From Vreelandella azerica (lineage in GTDB: Bacteria > Pseudomonadota > Gammaproteobacteria > Pseudomonadales > Halomonadaceae): a DNA stretch of 64,000 bases. Position numbers and translations under genes: made by a program. The stretch is from contig NZ_JABFHI010000004.1 of assembly GCF_013112225.1 (NCBI RefSeq), positions 248,001-312,000 of the forward strand. Direction: 5' to 3'. Positions 34,601 to 44,905 of this stretch are shown here, one piece after another. The first letter of the stretch is position 1, and every line of letters starts with the position of its first letter. Below the pieces are notes generated by a model that was not told where the DNA came from, made no database searches, and worked only from the letters and a program-made list of their open reading frames with translations.

Positions 34601-35761
34601 TTAACGCGGCAGAAGCCTGCGATGCGAATGAATGGACATCAGAATACCAAAACCCGCCAGCAGGGTAACGCTGGATGTGCCGCCATAACTAACCAGCGGC
34701 AAAGGCACTCCAACTACAGGCAGAATCCCGCTGACCATACCAACATTAACAAAGACATAAATAAAAAAGGTCAGAATGATACTGCCTGCCACCAGACGCC
34801 CAAAAGTGTCCTGGGAAGCTCCCGCCAACCATAGGCCACGGGAGACAATCAGAAAGTACAGCATCAGGGTCAGCAGCATGCCTACCAGGCCAAACTCTTC
34901 CCCCAGCACGGCAATGATAAAGTCAGTATGACGCTCAGGCAGAAACTCCAGCTGTGACTGAGTTCCCTGTAGCCAACCTTTCCCCCATACCCCGCCGCTG
35001 CCAATCGCAGTGGTCGACTGGATGATATTCCAACCGGCCCCTAAAGGATCAGAATCCGGGTTTAGAAAGGTCAGCACCCGCTGGCGCTGATAATTATGCA
35101 GGCTCATCCACAAAAACGGCAGTGCCGAAGCCAACAAAGCAGCGGCAAAAGCAATCAGGCGCCAGGAAAGTCCCGCAAGCAGAACCACAATCACAGCGGC
35201 ACTGGCCACCAGCAAAGAGGTACCCAGGTCCGGCTGTGTCGCAATCAACACCACCGGTATACCGATGATGATAGCGCAGACCACAATATCGCGCAGACGC
35301 GGAGGCAACTGGCAGCGATTCAGATAGGCAGCCACCATCAGTGGAACAGCCAGTTTCATCATTTCTGACGGTTGAAAGCGTATCACTCCAGGAATCACCA
35401 GCCAACGCTGAGCGCCCATCCCCATATCACCGAAAAACTCCACGGCCAGCAGCATCATTACCCCAACCAGATACGCAGCGGGCGCCCAGCGTAAAAAGGT
35501 CGTCGGTGAAAACTGGGCAATCACCAGCATCCCGACCAGCGCCACAATAAAGCGGATACCCTGAGCGTAAACGACGTCAATGCGCTGACCGGAGGCGCTA
35601 TACAGCACCACCAGGCCAGAGGTCATCAACACCAGCAGCAATCCGACCAGCACCGGGTCAATATGAATTTTCTCCCAGAAACTTTTACGCCGCGCGATCC
35701 CACTGTCAGGTGGCCTAACGGGGTAGCGTCGCAAAGGACGTGTCAGCTGTTGCCAGGGCAT
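34601..35761 (-). CDS. rodA: rod-shape glycosyltransferase RodA
   Basis: 386 residues and about ten membrane helices. SEDS-family peptidoglycan polymerase that works with PBP2 in cell elongation. SEDS signatures: RFQPSEMMKLA, QPDLGTSLL, ERHTDFIIAVLGEEFG, and PLPLVSYGGTSS near the end. Thirteen bases downstream of mrdA. Confidence 0.96.
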   Translation of the reverse strand: MPWQQLTRPLRRYPVRPPDSGIARRKSFWEKIHIDPVLVGLLLVLMTSGLVVLYSASGQRIDVVYAQGIRFIVALVGMLVIAQFSPTTFLRWAPAAYLVGVMMLLAVEFFGDMGMGAQRWLVIPGVIRFQPSEMMKLAVPLMVAAYLNRCQLPPRLRDIVVCAIIIGIPVVLIATQPDLGTSLLVASAAVIVVLLAGLSWRLIAFAAALLASALPFLWMSLHNYQRQRVLTFLNPDSDPLGAGWNIIQSTTAIGSGGVWGKGWLQGTQSQLEFLPERHTDFIIAVLGEEFGLVGMLLTLMLYFLIVSRGLWLAGASQDTFGRLVAGSIILTFFIYVFVNVGMVSGILPVVGVPLPLVSYGGTSSVTLLAGFGILMSIHSHRRLLPR

Positions 35762-35774
35762 GCATTAGTATCCT

Positions 35775-37677
35775 TTATCCATCAAGGTTGGCGTCATCCT
35801 GCTCCAGGATCTCGCGCACCTCGTCAACGTCAGGTGTCTCATCTTCCAGCAACCAGGCATCGGTCATGGCACGGGCAAGATGCGCGGCATGGGTGCTGCC
35901 ACCGCCAGCGTTTTCAACAATCACCGACACCGCAATCTGAGGAGTTTCCAAGGGCGCAAAGGCCATGAACAGGGCGTGATCGCGCAAGCGCTCTTCCAAT
36001 TCTTCAGCGTCATAACGCTGATCCTGGCCAAGCGAGAACACCTGAGCTGTACCGGACTTACCCCCATTCGATAGTCAAGCCCTACGCCCGTGCGACGCGC
36101 CGTACCTTCACGCCCCGTCAACACTTTTTCCATACCTTGAAATACATCATCCCACCAGCTGTCACTAGTAAGCTCTATATCAGCAGGCGTCTCAGGTAGC
36201 ACTTCAGGTAGAGGTGTATCGCCGATCATACGCGCCAGGTGCGGCTTAACCCATTTACCGCGATTAGCCAATGTTGCCGTTGCCGCGGCCAGCTGTAGCG
36301 GCGTGATCTGCCAATAGCCTTGCCCTATACCGACCGAGAGGGTTTCTCCTGGGTACCAGGGTTGATTGTAGCGTGCCTGCTTCCACTCACGGGAAGGCAT
36401 CAAGGCGTCACTTTCACCCTGTACATCATGGGCAACGCGCTGACCAAATCCAAAGGCGCTCATCTGTTCATGCAGGCGATCAATGCCCAACTCATGGGCA
36501 AGCGAGTAATAGTAGGTGTTATTCGAGACCGCAATCGAACGCTCAAGATCCACCCGCCCATGCCCCCAGCGTAGCCAGTTACGGTAGCGCCGTGAGTCAT
36601 TGGGCAGCTGGTAGTAGCCCGGATCGTTAATGGTGGTACTGGGCGTGCGAATCCCTTCACGCAGCCCGGCCAGAGCCAGAAAAGGCTTGATCGTCGAACC
36701 GGGCGGATAATGTCCGCGGATGGCGCGGTTAAATAGCGGCAAATCTAGATCCTGCTGAAGACCACGATAGTTCTCAACGCTGATGCCGGTGACAAATTGA
36801 TTGCTGTCAAACCCCGGCACGGACACCATCGCCAGAATATCGCCGCTGGCTGGCTCAATGGCGACGATGGAACCTCGTCGGCCGTCCAGCAGTTCATAAG
36901 CCAGCATCTGTAGCTCTTTATCAATCGTCAACGTCAGGTTTTTCCAGGAACAGGGTCGTTCTTGCCCAGCTCGCGCAACACACGCCCACGGGCATTGGTT
37001 TCCACTTTGCGTAAGCCTGCCTCACCATGCAGCTCAGTTTCGTAAAAGCGCTCCACCCCAGTCTTGCCGATAAAGTGCGTGCCAGCATAGCTACCAGGGT
37101 CAAGGGATTTAAGTTCGTCAGCATTGATGCGCCCAACATAACCCAGCGCATGCGCCATGATTTCTGCGTCGGGATAATAGCGCAACAGCTGAGCTTCAAC
37201 TTCGACCCCCGGCAAACGGTGTCGATTGACTGAAACCCTGGCAATTTGGGTCTCAGTCAGATCACTCATCAATAGCGCTGGCTGATAAGGCCGCTGGCGC
37301 TGGCGCGAGCGTTGCTTGAACGCCTCAACCTCCCCATCCGGCAAGGCCAATAACTCGATCAGAAAGCTCAAGGTTTCATCCAGGTCATCGACGCGTTCAC
37401 GCACAAGGGTGAGGTTATAGGTAGGGCGGTTTTCAGCCAGCATTTCACCATTGCGGTCAAATATCAGCCCACGGGTAGGTGGCAGTGGCTCTACGCGCAC
37501 CCGATTATTTTCCGAACGAGTACTGTAAAGGTCATGCTGAACAACCTGAAGATAGCCCAGACGCCCCATCAAGAGACCCGTCAGCACAATGACAACCAAG
37601 ATAGCGAGGAAGGCGCGTACCCGGAAAATCTGTAGCTCAGTCTCACTGTTTTTCAATGTCTCGGGGCGCTGCGGCAT
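35775..37677 (-). CDS. mrdA: penicillin-binding protein 2 (two frameshifts in assembly)
   Basis: Class B transpeptidase for lateral wall growth, partner of RodA. One membrane helix near residues 20-42, dimerisation domain, then transpeptidase motifs: PPGSTIKPFLAL (Ser nucleophile), AVSNNTYYYSLA and a KSGTAQV box. Frame breaks: A5 run at 36939-36943 (needs A6: VPGKNLTLTIDKEL) and G5 run at 36061-36065 (needs G6: YRMGGKSGTAQVFSLG); the second otherwise destroys the KSGT motif. Corrected length is 634 residues, matching E. coli 633. Confidence 0.95.
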
Positions 37678-37783
37678 TAGGCAACCAGTTTCTCACTTAA
37701 CCGGCAGCGGCGATCAACAATGGAGCTTTATCCAAACGCCATTTCCTTAACGCCACTGCCTGTTGTATTTAATGATTAAGTAT

Positions 37784-38251
37784 TTAACGATGATAAGGGT
37801 GACCAACAAGTAGCGTCCAGGCACGGTAAAGCTGCTCAGCCAACATGATACGCACCAGCGGGTGAGGTAATGTGAGGGGTGAAAGCGACCAAGCGGCATC
37901 TGCCTGTGCCGAAAGTACAGGGTCTAATCCATCCGGCCCTCCCACCAACAGCACGACATCCTTACCCTGCATTCGCCACTGGTCAGCTTCACTGGCCAGC
38001 TGCGGCGTCGACCAGGCCTTGCCCTTGACTTCCAGTGCCACCAGGTATTCATCGCCTTTAAGTCTGGCTTTGATACGTTCTGCTTCCTGCAATCGCGCCT
38101 TGGTCACATCGGCATTCTTACCACGCTGGCCCAGCGCTATTTCTTCAATCTCCAGGCTGAAATCGCGAGGCAGGCGTTTGCGATATGTTTCAACACCTTC
38201 TTCTACCCAGGCTGGCATCTTGTTGCCTACCGCCAGCATGCGTAGTTTCAT
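37784..38251 (-). CDS. rlmH: 23S rRNA pseudouridine1915 N3-methyltransferase
   Basis: 155 residues; SPOUT methyltransferase of the RlmH family acting on assembled 70S ribosomes. The SAM-binding knot carries LLVGGPDGLDP and LSPLTLPHPLVRIMLAEQLYRAW, ending in HPYHR. Start overlaps the rsfS stop by four bases. Confidence 0.96.
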   Translation of the reverse strand: MKLRMLAVGNKMPAWVEEGVETYRKRLPRDFSLEIEEIALGQRGKNADVTKARLQEAERIKARLKGDEYLVALEVKGKAWSTPQLASEADQWRMQGKDVVLLVGGPDGLDPVLSAQADAAWSLSPLTLPHPLVRIMLAEQLYRAWTLLVGHPYHR

Positions 38252-38637
38252 AAATCCGTTACCTGCCCGTCCATACGTTCGCGCAGCATATCGTGGGCCA
38301 GTGCACTGTCAGCTGGCAAATCTGCCCACAGGCGTTCCAGGTCGTATAAGGCGCGGGCTTCCGGCAACATGACATGAACAACAACATCACCCAGATCGAC
38401 AAGCACCCAATCGGCGTTGGCTCCGCCTTCAACACCGCGCGGCTGCAGCCCCTGCTCCTTGGCTTTTTCCACCAGATTCTGCGCCAGCGCGGAAACATGA
38501 CGGGTAGACGTACCGCTGGCGATAATCATCAGATCCGTTACATCGGTCAGCTTCGCTACATCCAGGTGGGTAATATCACGGGCTTTGAGTTCTTCAAGTG
38601 CATCGACGGCGAGTGTTTTCAGTGTTTCAATTTGCAT
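38248..38637 (-). CDS. rsfS: ribosomal silencing factor RsfS
   Basis: 129 residues. Binds L14 on the 50S subunit and blocks joining in starvation. Conserved GTSTRHVSALAQNL and GANADWVLVDLGDVVVHVM. ATG at 38637 (MQIETLKTLAV) fits family length; a TTG at 38691 has a better ribosome binding site (GAAAGG) and would add 18 residues, so the start is uncertain. Confidence 0.92.
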   Translation of the reverse strand: MQIETLKTLAVDALEELKARDITHLDVAKLTDVTDLMIIASGTSTRHVSALAQNLVEKAKEQGLQPRGVEGGANADWVLVDLGDVVVHVMLPEARALYDLERLWADLPADSALAHDMLRERMDGQVTDL

Positions 38638-38765
38638 GACGTCTAATTGCCAACCCCTTTGGTTGCGATAGTAGTGAGCATAAAATTTCAATAAATACCT
38701 TTCAGCCGGCCATTGTAACGGCTATTCGTATGACTGCCAGCGCTTATTGAAACCCGTCACACAAA

Positions 38766-39419
38766 TTAAAATGTATACAGCTGCCGAGCATGAATCTGCT
38801 CTTCAACGGCTTCAGGCAGTAAATAACGAACGCTGCTATGCTCGGCAAGGCGCTGGCGAATATGCGTGGCAGAAATACCCATTGGCGTCGGCAGCGTCAA
38901 AGCCAGAAGCTTGCCTTTTGGCTCTTCCATCATTGACGCCACACTATCGACTTCACGCAGACCAATCAGTTCCTTAAGCGCTGCCGAACGGTCGGGCTGA
39001 TATCCCGGACGAGCCATCACCACCACATGGGCAAGCGCAAAAAGTTGCTCTGGCTGGTGCCAATTCGCCAGGCGCAAGAACGCATCCTGGCCCAGCACCA
39101 TGACAAGGCGCGCCGTATCCCCGTATTCCTCGCGCAGCTCCGCCAACGTCAAGGTCGAGTACGAAGGGCCTTGTCTGCGCAACTCGCGGCCATCGGCTAT
39201 CAGGCCGGGCGTGTCTTTTACGCCAGCCTCCAGAAGCGCCAGCCTGTCCTGCGCCGATATTTGCGGCTGGCCGCGCAAGGGTGGCTGGGGTGCTGGAATC
39301 ATATGCAGCTTGTCGAGGTGCAAACATTCGGAAATTTCAACGGCGCTACGTAAATGCCCCAGATGAACGGGGTCGAAGGTGCCACCAAACATCCCCACCC
39401 GCAGCGGTGCCTCACTCAT
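38766..39419 (-). CDS. nadD: nicotinate-mononucleotide adenylyltransferase
   Basis: 217 residues; makes deamido-NAD from NaMN and ATP. Nucleotidyltransferase motifs [12 protein letters not shown] near residue 11 and [13 protein letters not shown] (the ISSTxxR motif) near 182. Overlaps the end of proA by four bases (ATGA). Confidence 0.96.
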   Translation of the reverse strand: MSEAPLRVGMFGGTFDPVHLGHLRSAVEISECLHLDKLHMIPAPQPPLRGQPQISAQDRLALLEAGVKDTPGLIADGRELRRQGPSYSTLTLAELREEYGDTARLVMVLGQDAFLRLANWHQPEQLFALAHVVVMARPGYQPDRSAALKELIGLREVDSVASMMEEPKGKLLALTLPTPMGISATHIRQRLAEHSSVRYLLPEAVEEQIHARQLYTF

Positions 39420-40717
39420 TGGCGTACCTGGCCATCGCCGAGCACCACATATTTCTGGGTAGTCAAACCTTCCAGCCCTACTGGCCCACGCACGTGAAGC
39501 TTGTCGGTGGAAATGCCGATTTCGGCTCCCAGGCCATACTCAAAACCATCAGCAAAACGGGTGGAGGCATTAACGATCACCGAGCTTGAATCCACACTGG
39601 CCATAAAGTGGCGCGCAAGGTGATAGTTTTCCGTCACGATGGCATCCGTGTGATGAGAGCCGAAGCGTTCGATGTGAGTGATCGCCTCGTCAATACCGTC
39701 CACAACCTTGATAGCCAGCACCGGAGCCAGGTATTCGGTTGACCAGTCCTCTTCGCTTGCTGCGACAGCGTCAGGCAATATATTGCAGGTTCGCGCGCAG
39801 CCGCGTAGCTCAACCTGGTGTTCGCCATAGGCGCTGGCCAGATGCGGCAGCAAGGCGTCCGCAATCGGCGCATCCAGCAACAGGGTTTCCATGGTGTTGC
39901 AGGTGCCATAGCGATGGGTTTTGGCGTTAACAGCGATTGCCAGCGCTTTTTCAAGGTCGGCACTGGCATCAATGTAAACATGGCAGATGCCGTCTAGATG
40001 CTTGATCACCGGCACTCGCGCTTCCCGAGAGATTCGTTCAATCAATGACTTGCCACCCCGTGGAATAATCACATCCACAAATTCAGGCATACTGATCAAC
40101 TCGCCCACCGCCGCGCGATCAGTGGTAGCCACCACCTGGACGCTGCCAGCGGGTAACCCTGCATCGCGTAAACCTGCCTGAATACATTCATTCAAGGCAG
40201 CGTTAGACGCACTGGCTTCCGAACCGCCACGCAAGATACAAGCATTACCTGATTTAAGGCACAGGCTGGCCGCTTCCAGGGTGACATTGGGGCGCGACTC
40301 ATAAATGATCCCGATCACACCCAAGGGAACACGCATCTTGCCCACTTGTATACCGCTGGGTCGCGCGCGTAGACCGTCGATTTCGCCGACGGGGTCAGGC
40401 AAGGCAGCCACCTGACGCAGACCTTCGATCATGGCATCCACACGCGCATTGTTAAGTGCCAGCCGGTCAAGTAAGGCAGCATCCAGGCCGTTTTCCTGGC
40501 CGCGGCGCAGATCGTCTGCGTTGGCTTCCAGCACACGGCTACGGCCACTTTCTAGGTGCTGAGCCATTGCCAGCAAGGCGCTGTTTTTCTGCTGCGTATC
40601 AGCACGACGCGTGATACGGGCGGCATCACGCGCAGCGACGCCCACTGCCTGCATATAAGCGCTGATATCCTCGCCAGCGGCTGACATTCTTTCCGGGCTG
40701 AGGGTGATATCGTTCAT
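39416..40717 (-). CDS. proA: gamma-glutamyl phosphate reductase
   Basis: 433 residues; second step of proline synthesis from glutamate, relevant to osmoadaptation. Aldehyde-dehydrogenase fold with catalytic Cys in [13 protein letters not shown] and cofactor region [26 protein letters not shown]. First gene of the proA-nadD-rsfS-rlmH-mrdA-rodA-mltB-rlpA-dacA run; GGAGA precedes ATG. proB is not in the window. Confidence 0.97.
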   Translation of the reverse strand: MNDITLSPERMSAAGEDISAYMQAVGVAARDAARITRRADTQQKNSALLAMAQHLESGRSRVLEANADDLRRGQENGLDAALLDRLALNNARVDAMIEGLRQVAALPDPVGEIDGLRARPSGIQVGKMRVPLGVIGIIYESRPNVTLEAASLCLKSGNACILRGGSEASASNAALNECIQAGLRDAGLPAGSVQVVATTDRAAVGELISMPEFVDVIIPRGGKSLIERISREARVPVIKHLDGICHVYIDASADLEKALAIAVNAKTHRYGTCNTMETLLLDAPIADALLPHLASAYGEHQVELRGCARTCNILPDAVAASEEDWSTEYLAPVLAIKVVDGIDEAITHIERFGSHHTDAIVTENYHLARHFMASVDSSSVIVNASTRFADGFEYGLGAEIGISTDKLHVRGPVGLEGLTTQKYVVLGDGQVRQ

Positions 40718-40852
40718 GGTGTCTCCAATGTTACCTATTTTAAATTCTCTGCTTAAATGCCGTTTAAAGTTGGCATATCATGTGCTTTGATCGCATCAGA
40801 CGGCACGACGTTATGTCATGCTCACAATACACTGACAATATACTGGCTTGAA

Positions 40853-40870
40853 ACAATGACAGATCATTGT
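40853..40870. promoter_or_regulatory. perfect inverted repeat between proA and the GGDEF-like pair
   Basis: ACAATGA-CAGA-TCATTGT, seven-base arms with a four-base spacer, in the 266-base divergent intergenic region. It is about 115 bases upstream of the membrane-protein gene at 40984. Operator candidate; regulator unknown. Confidence 0.4.
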
Positions 40871-40983
40871 ACAAGGCGTATCATAATCAAAGAAAACTTA
40901 GACTGGCCTGCCATTAAAACAGCTTTAATAAGATTCTTACATTACACATACGTAAAGATGATATGTACAAATATTAAGGCACC

Positions 40984-41841
40984 ATGCGAAACAAATACAA
41001 AGTAAACATGCTGCGCGCCAACCTGCTAGCAGCAGCAGTTGGGCTAGCGTTATTTACGCCAGAGTCTACACTTGACGCACTAGTAGTTGTCTGGGTGGCT
41101 ATAGGCTGGCTGTTTACAACTGCCCTGCTGCTTGATTTTAGCCACAGGCGAACCATTAACATTCCCTGGCAGCTGATTCCGGGTGCATTAATTACAGCAT
41201 TGTTGGCGACAATGCCCGAAAGCAGCAGCATGCTAATATGGGCCTGGGTCGCAGTCTTCATGTTGCCACAAAGCAATTATGTAATTGCACTGAATGCCTT
41301 ACTTGCTGCCATCAGCCTGTTTTTGCTCGCACCTTATCTGCCCTTTCCTGATCAATGGCTGATGTTTGCAGCTCTGTTGATGATGTGCGTACTGTCTGTG
41401 GCTCGTGCCCGCCAATTGAATACCATCAATGGCGCCATTCGCCAGCGTGCTCAGTTGGTGCCCGGGATGAGAATCTGGGCCAAAGAGCAACTTGCACGGG
41501 ATTTGTCACGTGAACAGACCCGCTGCAAACGCGAAGGCATCCACGCTGAACTGATTATCTTGCAGGTCAAGCGCCATCAGCTTTGGCATACCGCCCATCG
41601 ACTTTGTCAGACAACCTACCATTTCGAAAATGTCTACCGCCTTAACAGCAGGATGCTAGCGACGTTGACTTTATCACGCAGTTCCAGTGAAGGCCTTAAA
41701 CGACGTCAGCACCTGATTCAGACAATTTCCGACAAAAGCGCCTGCCATTATATTGAGATATCAGATATTGAAATTACAGAGCTGAACCTGGATAACTTTA
41801 TCAAGGAAAAACAAGCCTTGTTCCCATTGGAGTCCTCGTGA
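40984..41841 (+). CDS. membrane protein with degenerate GGDEF-like domain (first of pair)
   Basis: 285 residues. Five or six hydrophobic segments occupy residues ~10-140; the cytoplasmic part (~155-285) has GGDEF-like spacing: LSREQTRCKREGIHAELIILQV matches the start of a diguanylate-cyclase domain, and YRLNSRML sits where R-x-G-G-[DE]-E-F is expected, with NSRML at 221-225 replacing the catalytic loop. It should therefore not make c-di-GMP. I do not recognise a named family; the GGDEF relationship is my reading of the pattern. Its stop overlaps the GTG start of the next gene, so the two are coupled. Confidence 0.6.
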   Translation: MRNKYKVNMLRANLLAAAVGLALFTPESTLDALVVVWVAIGWLFTTALLLDFSHRRTINIPWQLIPGALITALLATMPESSSMLIWAWVAVFMLPQSNYVIALNALLAAISLFLLAPYLPFPDQWLMFAALLMMCVLSVARARQLNTINGAIRQRAQLVPGMRIWAKEQLARDLSREQTRCKREGIHAELIILQVKRHQLWHTAHRLCQTTYHFENVYRLNSRMLATLTLSRSSSEGLKRRQHLIQTISDKSACHYIEISDIEITELNLDNFIKEKQALFPLESS

Positions 41842-42782
41842 TCGATCCTCATATCTCTCATCGGTTGATGACGATTACCCATGTCTCTAGCCTGTTTTTA
41901 ATGATCACTTACACCACATGGTTGTATGTAATTGGCTATTATAGCTTTTTTTTCATGCCGGCTTTTCTGACACTGCTAGCACTCTCTGCTTTGCTAATGC
42001 ATATCGGGCAAGGGATCAACCCCTATATACCTCGACTACTATTGCTTGGCTGCCTCTACCTGGTAGTTGGCCAGGCGGCTTTCCAGTCCTCCAGCGACAC
42101 CTCACCTCTATGGTTCGGGCTGCCCATTGCGGTATCGATGATTTTCCTACCGCTTATTCCAGCACTGGCCCTGAATATACTCCTATTGCCTATCTGGTGG
42201 TGGCTGTTGACACAATCGGGCGACATGGAAGATTGGAAGAATATCCTCACGCTCCTACTGTTACTTGCATTACCGCGCTGGGAGCACCTGCGTCGTCAGG
42301 CTTTGCTGTTTGCCACAGACCCTAACGACAGCGAGTGTAACGCCTACCAGAGTGATGCTTTGAAAGAGCGTCTACGCAATGAATACCAAAGATCCAGCAT
42401 CCTCGGTAATCGTCTGGCGGTATTGGTGATACATCTGCCGCAATTTGATATGGCAGGAGAACAGTTTGGACGCAAAGCCCAGCTCACTTTGCTGGAAACA
42501 TTATGCAATGAAGTGAATGATAGCTGCCGCGACCACGACTTATTGGGGCGAGCCAGCCAGGCGACCTTCTGGCTGGTACTGCCAGACACCTCAGAGAGCG
42601 GCGCCTTACTGGTACGTGAGCGCTTAAAGCACAGCCTGTCCTGCTGCGTGCTGGTTGAAACAGGCCAGTTGGTTGCCGATATCGTCGCTTATTTACCCAG
42701 ACACCAGGAGGTTTTCCATTTGTTTATACAGCGTCTGGAAGAACGCAGCCACGCCATTGCCAAGTCATTGCCAGAGACGTAA
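41838..42782 (+). CDS. membrane protein with degenerate GGDEF-like domain (second of pair)
   Basis: 314 residues, GTG start overlapping the previous stop (GTGA). Hydrophobic segments span ~12-150. The soluble part has a clearer GGDEF-fold pattern: LRNEYQRSSILGNRLAVLVIHLPQFD, then GRASQATFWLVLPDTSESGALLVRERLK, which aligns without gaps to ARxGGEEFxxLLPxTxxxxAxxxAERLR. The GGEE of the active loop is SQAT (240-243), so cyclase activity is not expected. A receptor, scaffold or nucleotide-sensing role is possible but unproven. Confidence 0.65.
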   Translation: MIDPHISHRLMTITHVSSLFLMITYTTWLYVIGYYSFFFMPAFLTLLALSALLMHIGQGINPYIPRLLLLGCLYLVVGQAAFQSSSDTSPLWFGLPIAVSMIFLPLIPALALNILLLPIWWWLLTQSGDMEDWKNILTLLLLLALPRWEHLRRQALLFATDPNDSECNAYQSDALKERLRNEYQRSSILGNRLAVLVIHLPQFDMAGEQFGRKAQLTLLETLCNEVNDSCRDHDLLGRASQATFWLVLPDTSESGALLVRERLKHSLSCCVLVETGQLVADIVAYLPRHQEVFHLFIQRLEERSHAIAKSLPET

Positions 42783-42852
42783 GCCAGTTCTCCTTTTTTA
42801 CGAGTGTTAGCGTTATCATCCTCAACCTCAATGGCTGAGGAACTATCCAGAT

Positions 42853-44238
42853 ATGGATTTTATACAGCAGTTAAATCCGTCACCTATGATGCTGATGTTA
42901 TTGGTTGGCATTATTGCGCTGCTGGAATCCTTGGCGCTGGTAGGGCTCTTGGTACCTGGCGTCGTACTGATCACCGCAGCAAGCTCGCTGGCAGGCCATC
43001 AGGAAGTTGCCATTTCCTGGATGTTGGCGACGGCTTTTATCGGTGCCATAAGCGGCGACATGATCAGTTTCAGGCTCGGTTACTGGGAAAACGGTCGTGT
43101 ACTCAAGCGCTGGCCGCTTTCACAGCACCCTGATTGGGTGATACGCGGCCAGCGGTTTTTTGACCGCTATGGCGTTTATTCGGTTTTTATTGGCCGCTTC
43201 ATCGGCCCCATCAGACCCATTATTCCTTTGGTTGCAGGCATGATGCGTATGCCACCCGTCGCTTTTCTGGGTGCAAATGTCAGTTCCGCACTGCTTTGGG
43301 CGCCCGCCTACACACTACCTGGTTACTGGCTGGGCCATACCTGGCAACAGCGCCTGGCGATGCCCGCTGGGCTGGAAATGGCGCTGTTCACACTGGCAGC
43401 CAGCATTGTGCTGCTTGCAGTATTTTTCTCCTGGGGCCGCCTGCAGGCAGGCCGGCAAGGGGCTGTGTACCGCTGGTTATTACTCGCTGTAAGACGCCTC
43501 CCGCTGCTCAGACGCCCCTGGTTGGCCATGAGCCAGTATGGCGAGGTGCCGGTGGCCACCTTGTTGCTGCTGGTACTCAGTGTAGGCGGGCTATCCGCCT
43601 GGACACTCTGGGTCATGATGCAACAAGGCCCTACCCCGCTGGATGTGTCTGCACAACGGCTTTTCAACTGGCTACGTAATGATACCCTTACGGCACTGTC
43701 ATCCATCCTGGCACGAGTTGGCGATTTGTATGGACTTTGCGCCCTGTTAGCGCCTTGGGGCATCTGGATGCTGGTCAAACGCTATTGGGCGTTGCTGGGC
43801 CACTGGTTGGCCGCCATCTTGGGCATTGCGCTACTGAATATTTTTGGCAAGGCATTGATAGGGCGTGAGCGGCCATTTACCAATGAACAGTTGGCAGATT
43901 CCATGGCCTACCCCAGCGCCCATACATCCAGCACTGTGGTGATCGTCGGGTTGGCAGCAGCGTTTGGTGCCGCCCGACTTGGACGCTCCCAGCGGGTATG
44001 GGTGTACTGGGCCGCGATAGCAACAGTGCTACCTATGGCGCTTTCACGCCTGGTACTGGGCGTTCACTGGTTGACGGATCTGGTCGGCGGCGCTCTCTTG
44101 GGTTTGATGGTATGCGCCCTGGTACGGTTAAACTGGCAGCAGCGACCACATGCAGAAGTCTGGTTGCCTTGGCAATGGTTAATCCTTGCCTCTGGTGTCC
44201 TGCTGTTAGCGCGTATGATCTGGCTGCCCGCCGCCTGA
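42853..44238 (+). CDS. DedA-PAP2 fusion membrane phosphatase
   Basis: 461 residues. N-terminal half is a DedA/VTT domain (GLLVPGVVLIT, GDMISFRLGYWENG, FIGRFIGPIRPIIPLVAGM), a family linked to undecaprenyl-phosphate or phospholipid flipping. C-terminal half is a type-2 phosphatidic-acid phosphatase with all three motifs: KALIGRERPF, PSAHTSST, and SRLVLGVHWLTDLVGG. Plausible role: dephosphorylating and recycling polyprenyl or lipid phosphates. About 70 bases downstream of the GGDEF-like pair, possibly one transcript. Convergent with the LysE gene, two bases apart. Confidence 0.9.
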   Translation: MDFIQQLNPSPMMLMLLVGIIALLESLALVGLLVPGVVLITAASSLAGHQEVAISWMLATAFIGAISGDMISFRLGYWENGRVLKRWPLSQHPDWVIRGQRFFDRYGVYSVFIGRFIGPIRPIIPLVAGMMRMPPVAFLGANVSSALLWAPAYTLPGYWLGHTWQQRLAMPAGLEMALFTLAASIVLLAVFFSWGRLQAGRQGAVYRWLLLAVRRLPLLRRPWLAMSQYGEVPVATLLLLVLSVGGLSAWTLWVMMQQGPTPLDVSAQRLFNWLRNDTLTALSSILARVGDLYGLCALLAPWGIWMLVKRYWALLGHWLAAILGIALLNIFGKALIGRERPFTNEQLADSMAYPSAHTSSTVVIVGLAAAFGAARLGRSQRVWVYWAAIATVLPMALSRLVLGVHWLTDLVGGALLGLMVCALVRLNWQQRPHAEVWLPWQWLILASGVLLLARMIWLPAA

Positions 44239-44240
44239 CA

Positions 44241-44863
44241 TCAGCCAAGAGCCAGCCATAACCCAACCCCCACCATCAAGGTGCCCGCAATGCGGTTCAT
44301 CAAACGCACATTGCCGCTCTTGCCCAGCACTCGGCGCAGGGTTTTACCGCCGGTGGCGTAAATCAGCATACTGGCGAGCTCAATGCTCAGAATCACACTG
44401 ATCAAGACGCTTAACTGAACTATCAGAGGGCGACTGCTATCCAGAAACGGTGGCAGTAACACCATAAAAAACGCCCACCCCTTGGGGTTGGCCACCGCGG
44501 TTAAAAGCCCTGAACAGCAAGCTGTAAGCGACCTACCGGCGGCCCCGCCTCAAGCTCGGAAGGAATTGCCATACGCCCACGAGAGCGCCACATCATTATC
44601 CCTAGATACCCCAGGTAAGCGCCGCCTAGCCACTTGAACAAGGCAAACATCTCGGGATGCTTGAGCATCAGTGCCGCCACGCCAGCGCCCGCCGCCACGG
44701 CGACCAGGCCGACACCAAGCAGCTCTCCCGCCATCATCCATAAGGCTCGCTTCACCCCCTGGGTCATCCCCAGCACCATGGCAAGGGTCATGCACATGCC
44801 CGGCGTTAGCGAGACAAACAGAAAAGTCGGCACAAACACAGACAGCGTTGCCCATGAAAGCAT
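44241..44863 (-). CDS. LysE/RhtB-family amino-acid exporter (frameshifted in assembly)
   Basis: About 207 residues and six membrane helices; family exports amino acids or homoserine lactones. Typical N-terminus LSVFVPTFLFVSLTPGMCMTLAM and GAYLGYLGIMMWRS. The frame breaks in a T4 run at 44503-44506 (needs T5: VQGFLTAVANPKGWAFF, the conserved NPK motif). ATG at 44863 follows AAGGA; the longer TTG start at 44884 is less likely. Confidence 0.87.
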
Positions 44864-44905
44864 GAGTGGGGTTCCTTGCATCAATAGCGAATGGTTCGCA
44901 AGCAG

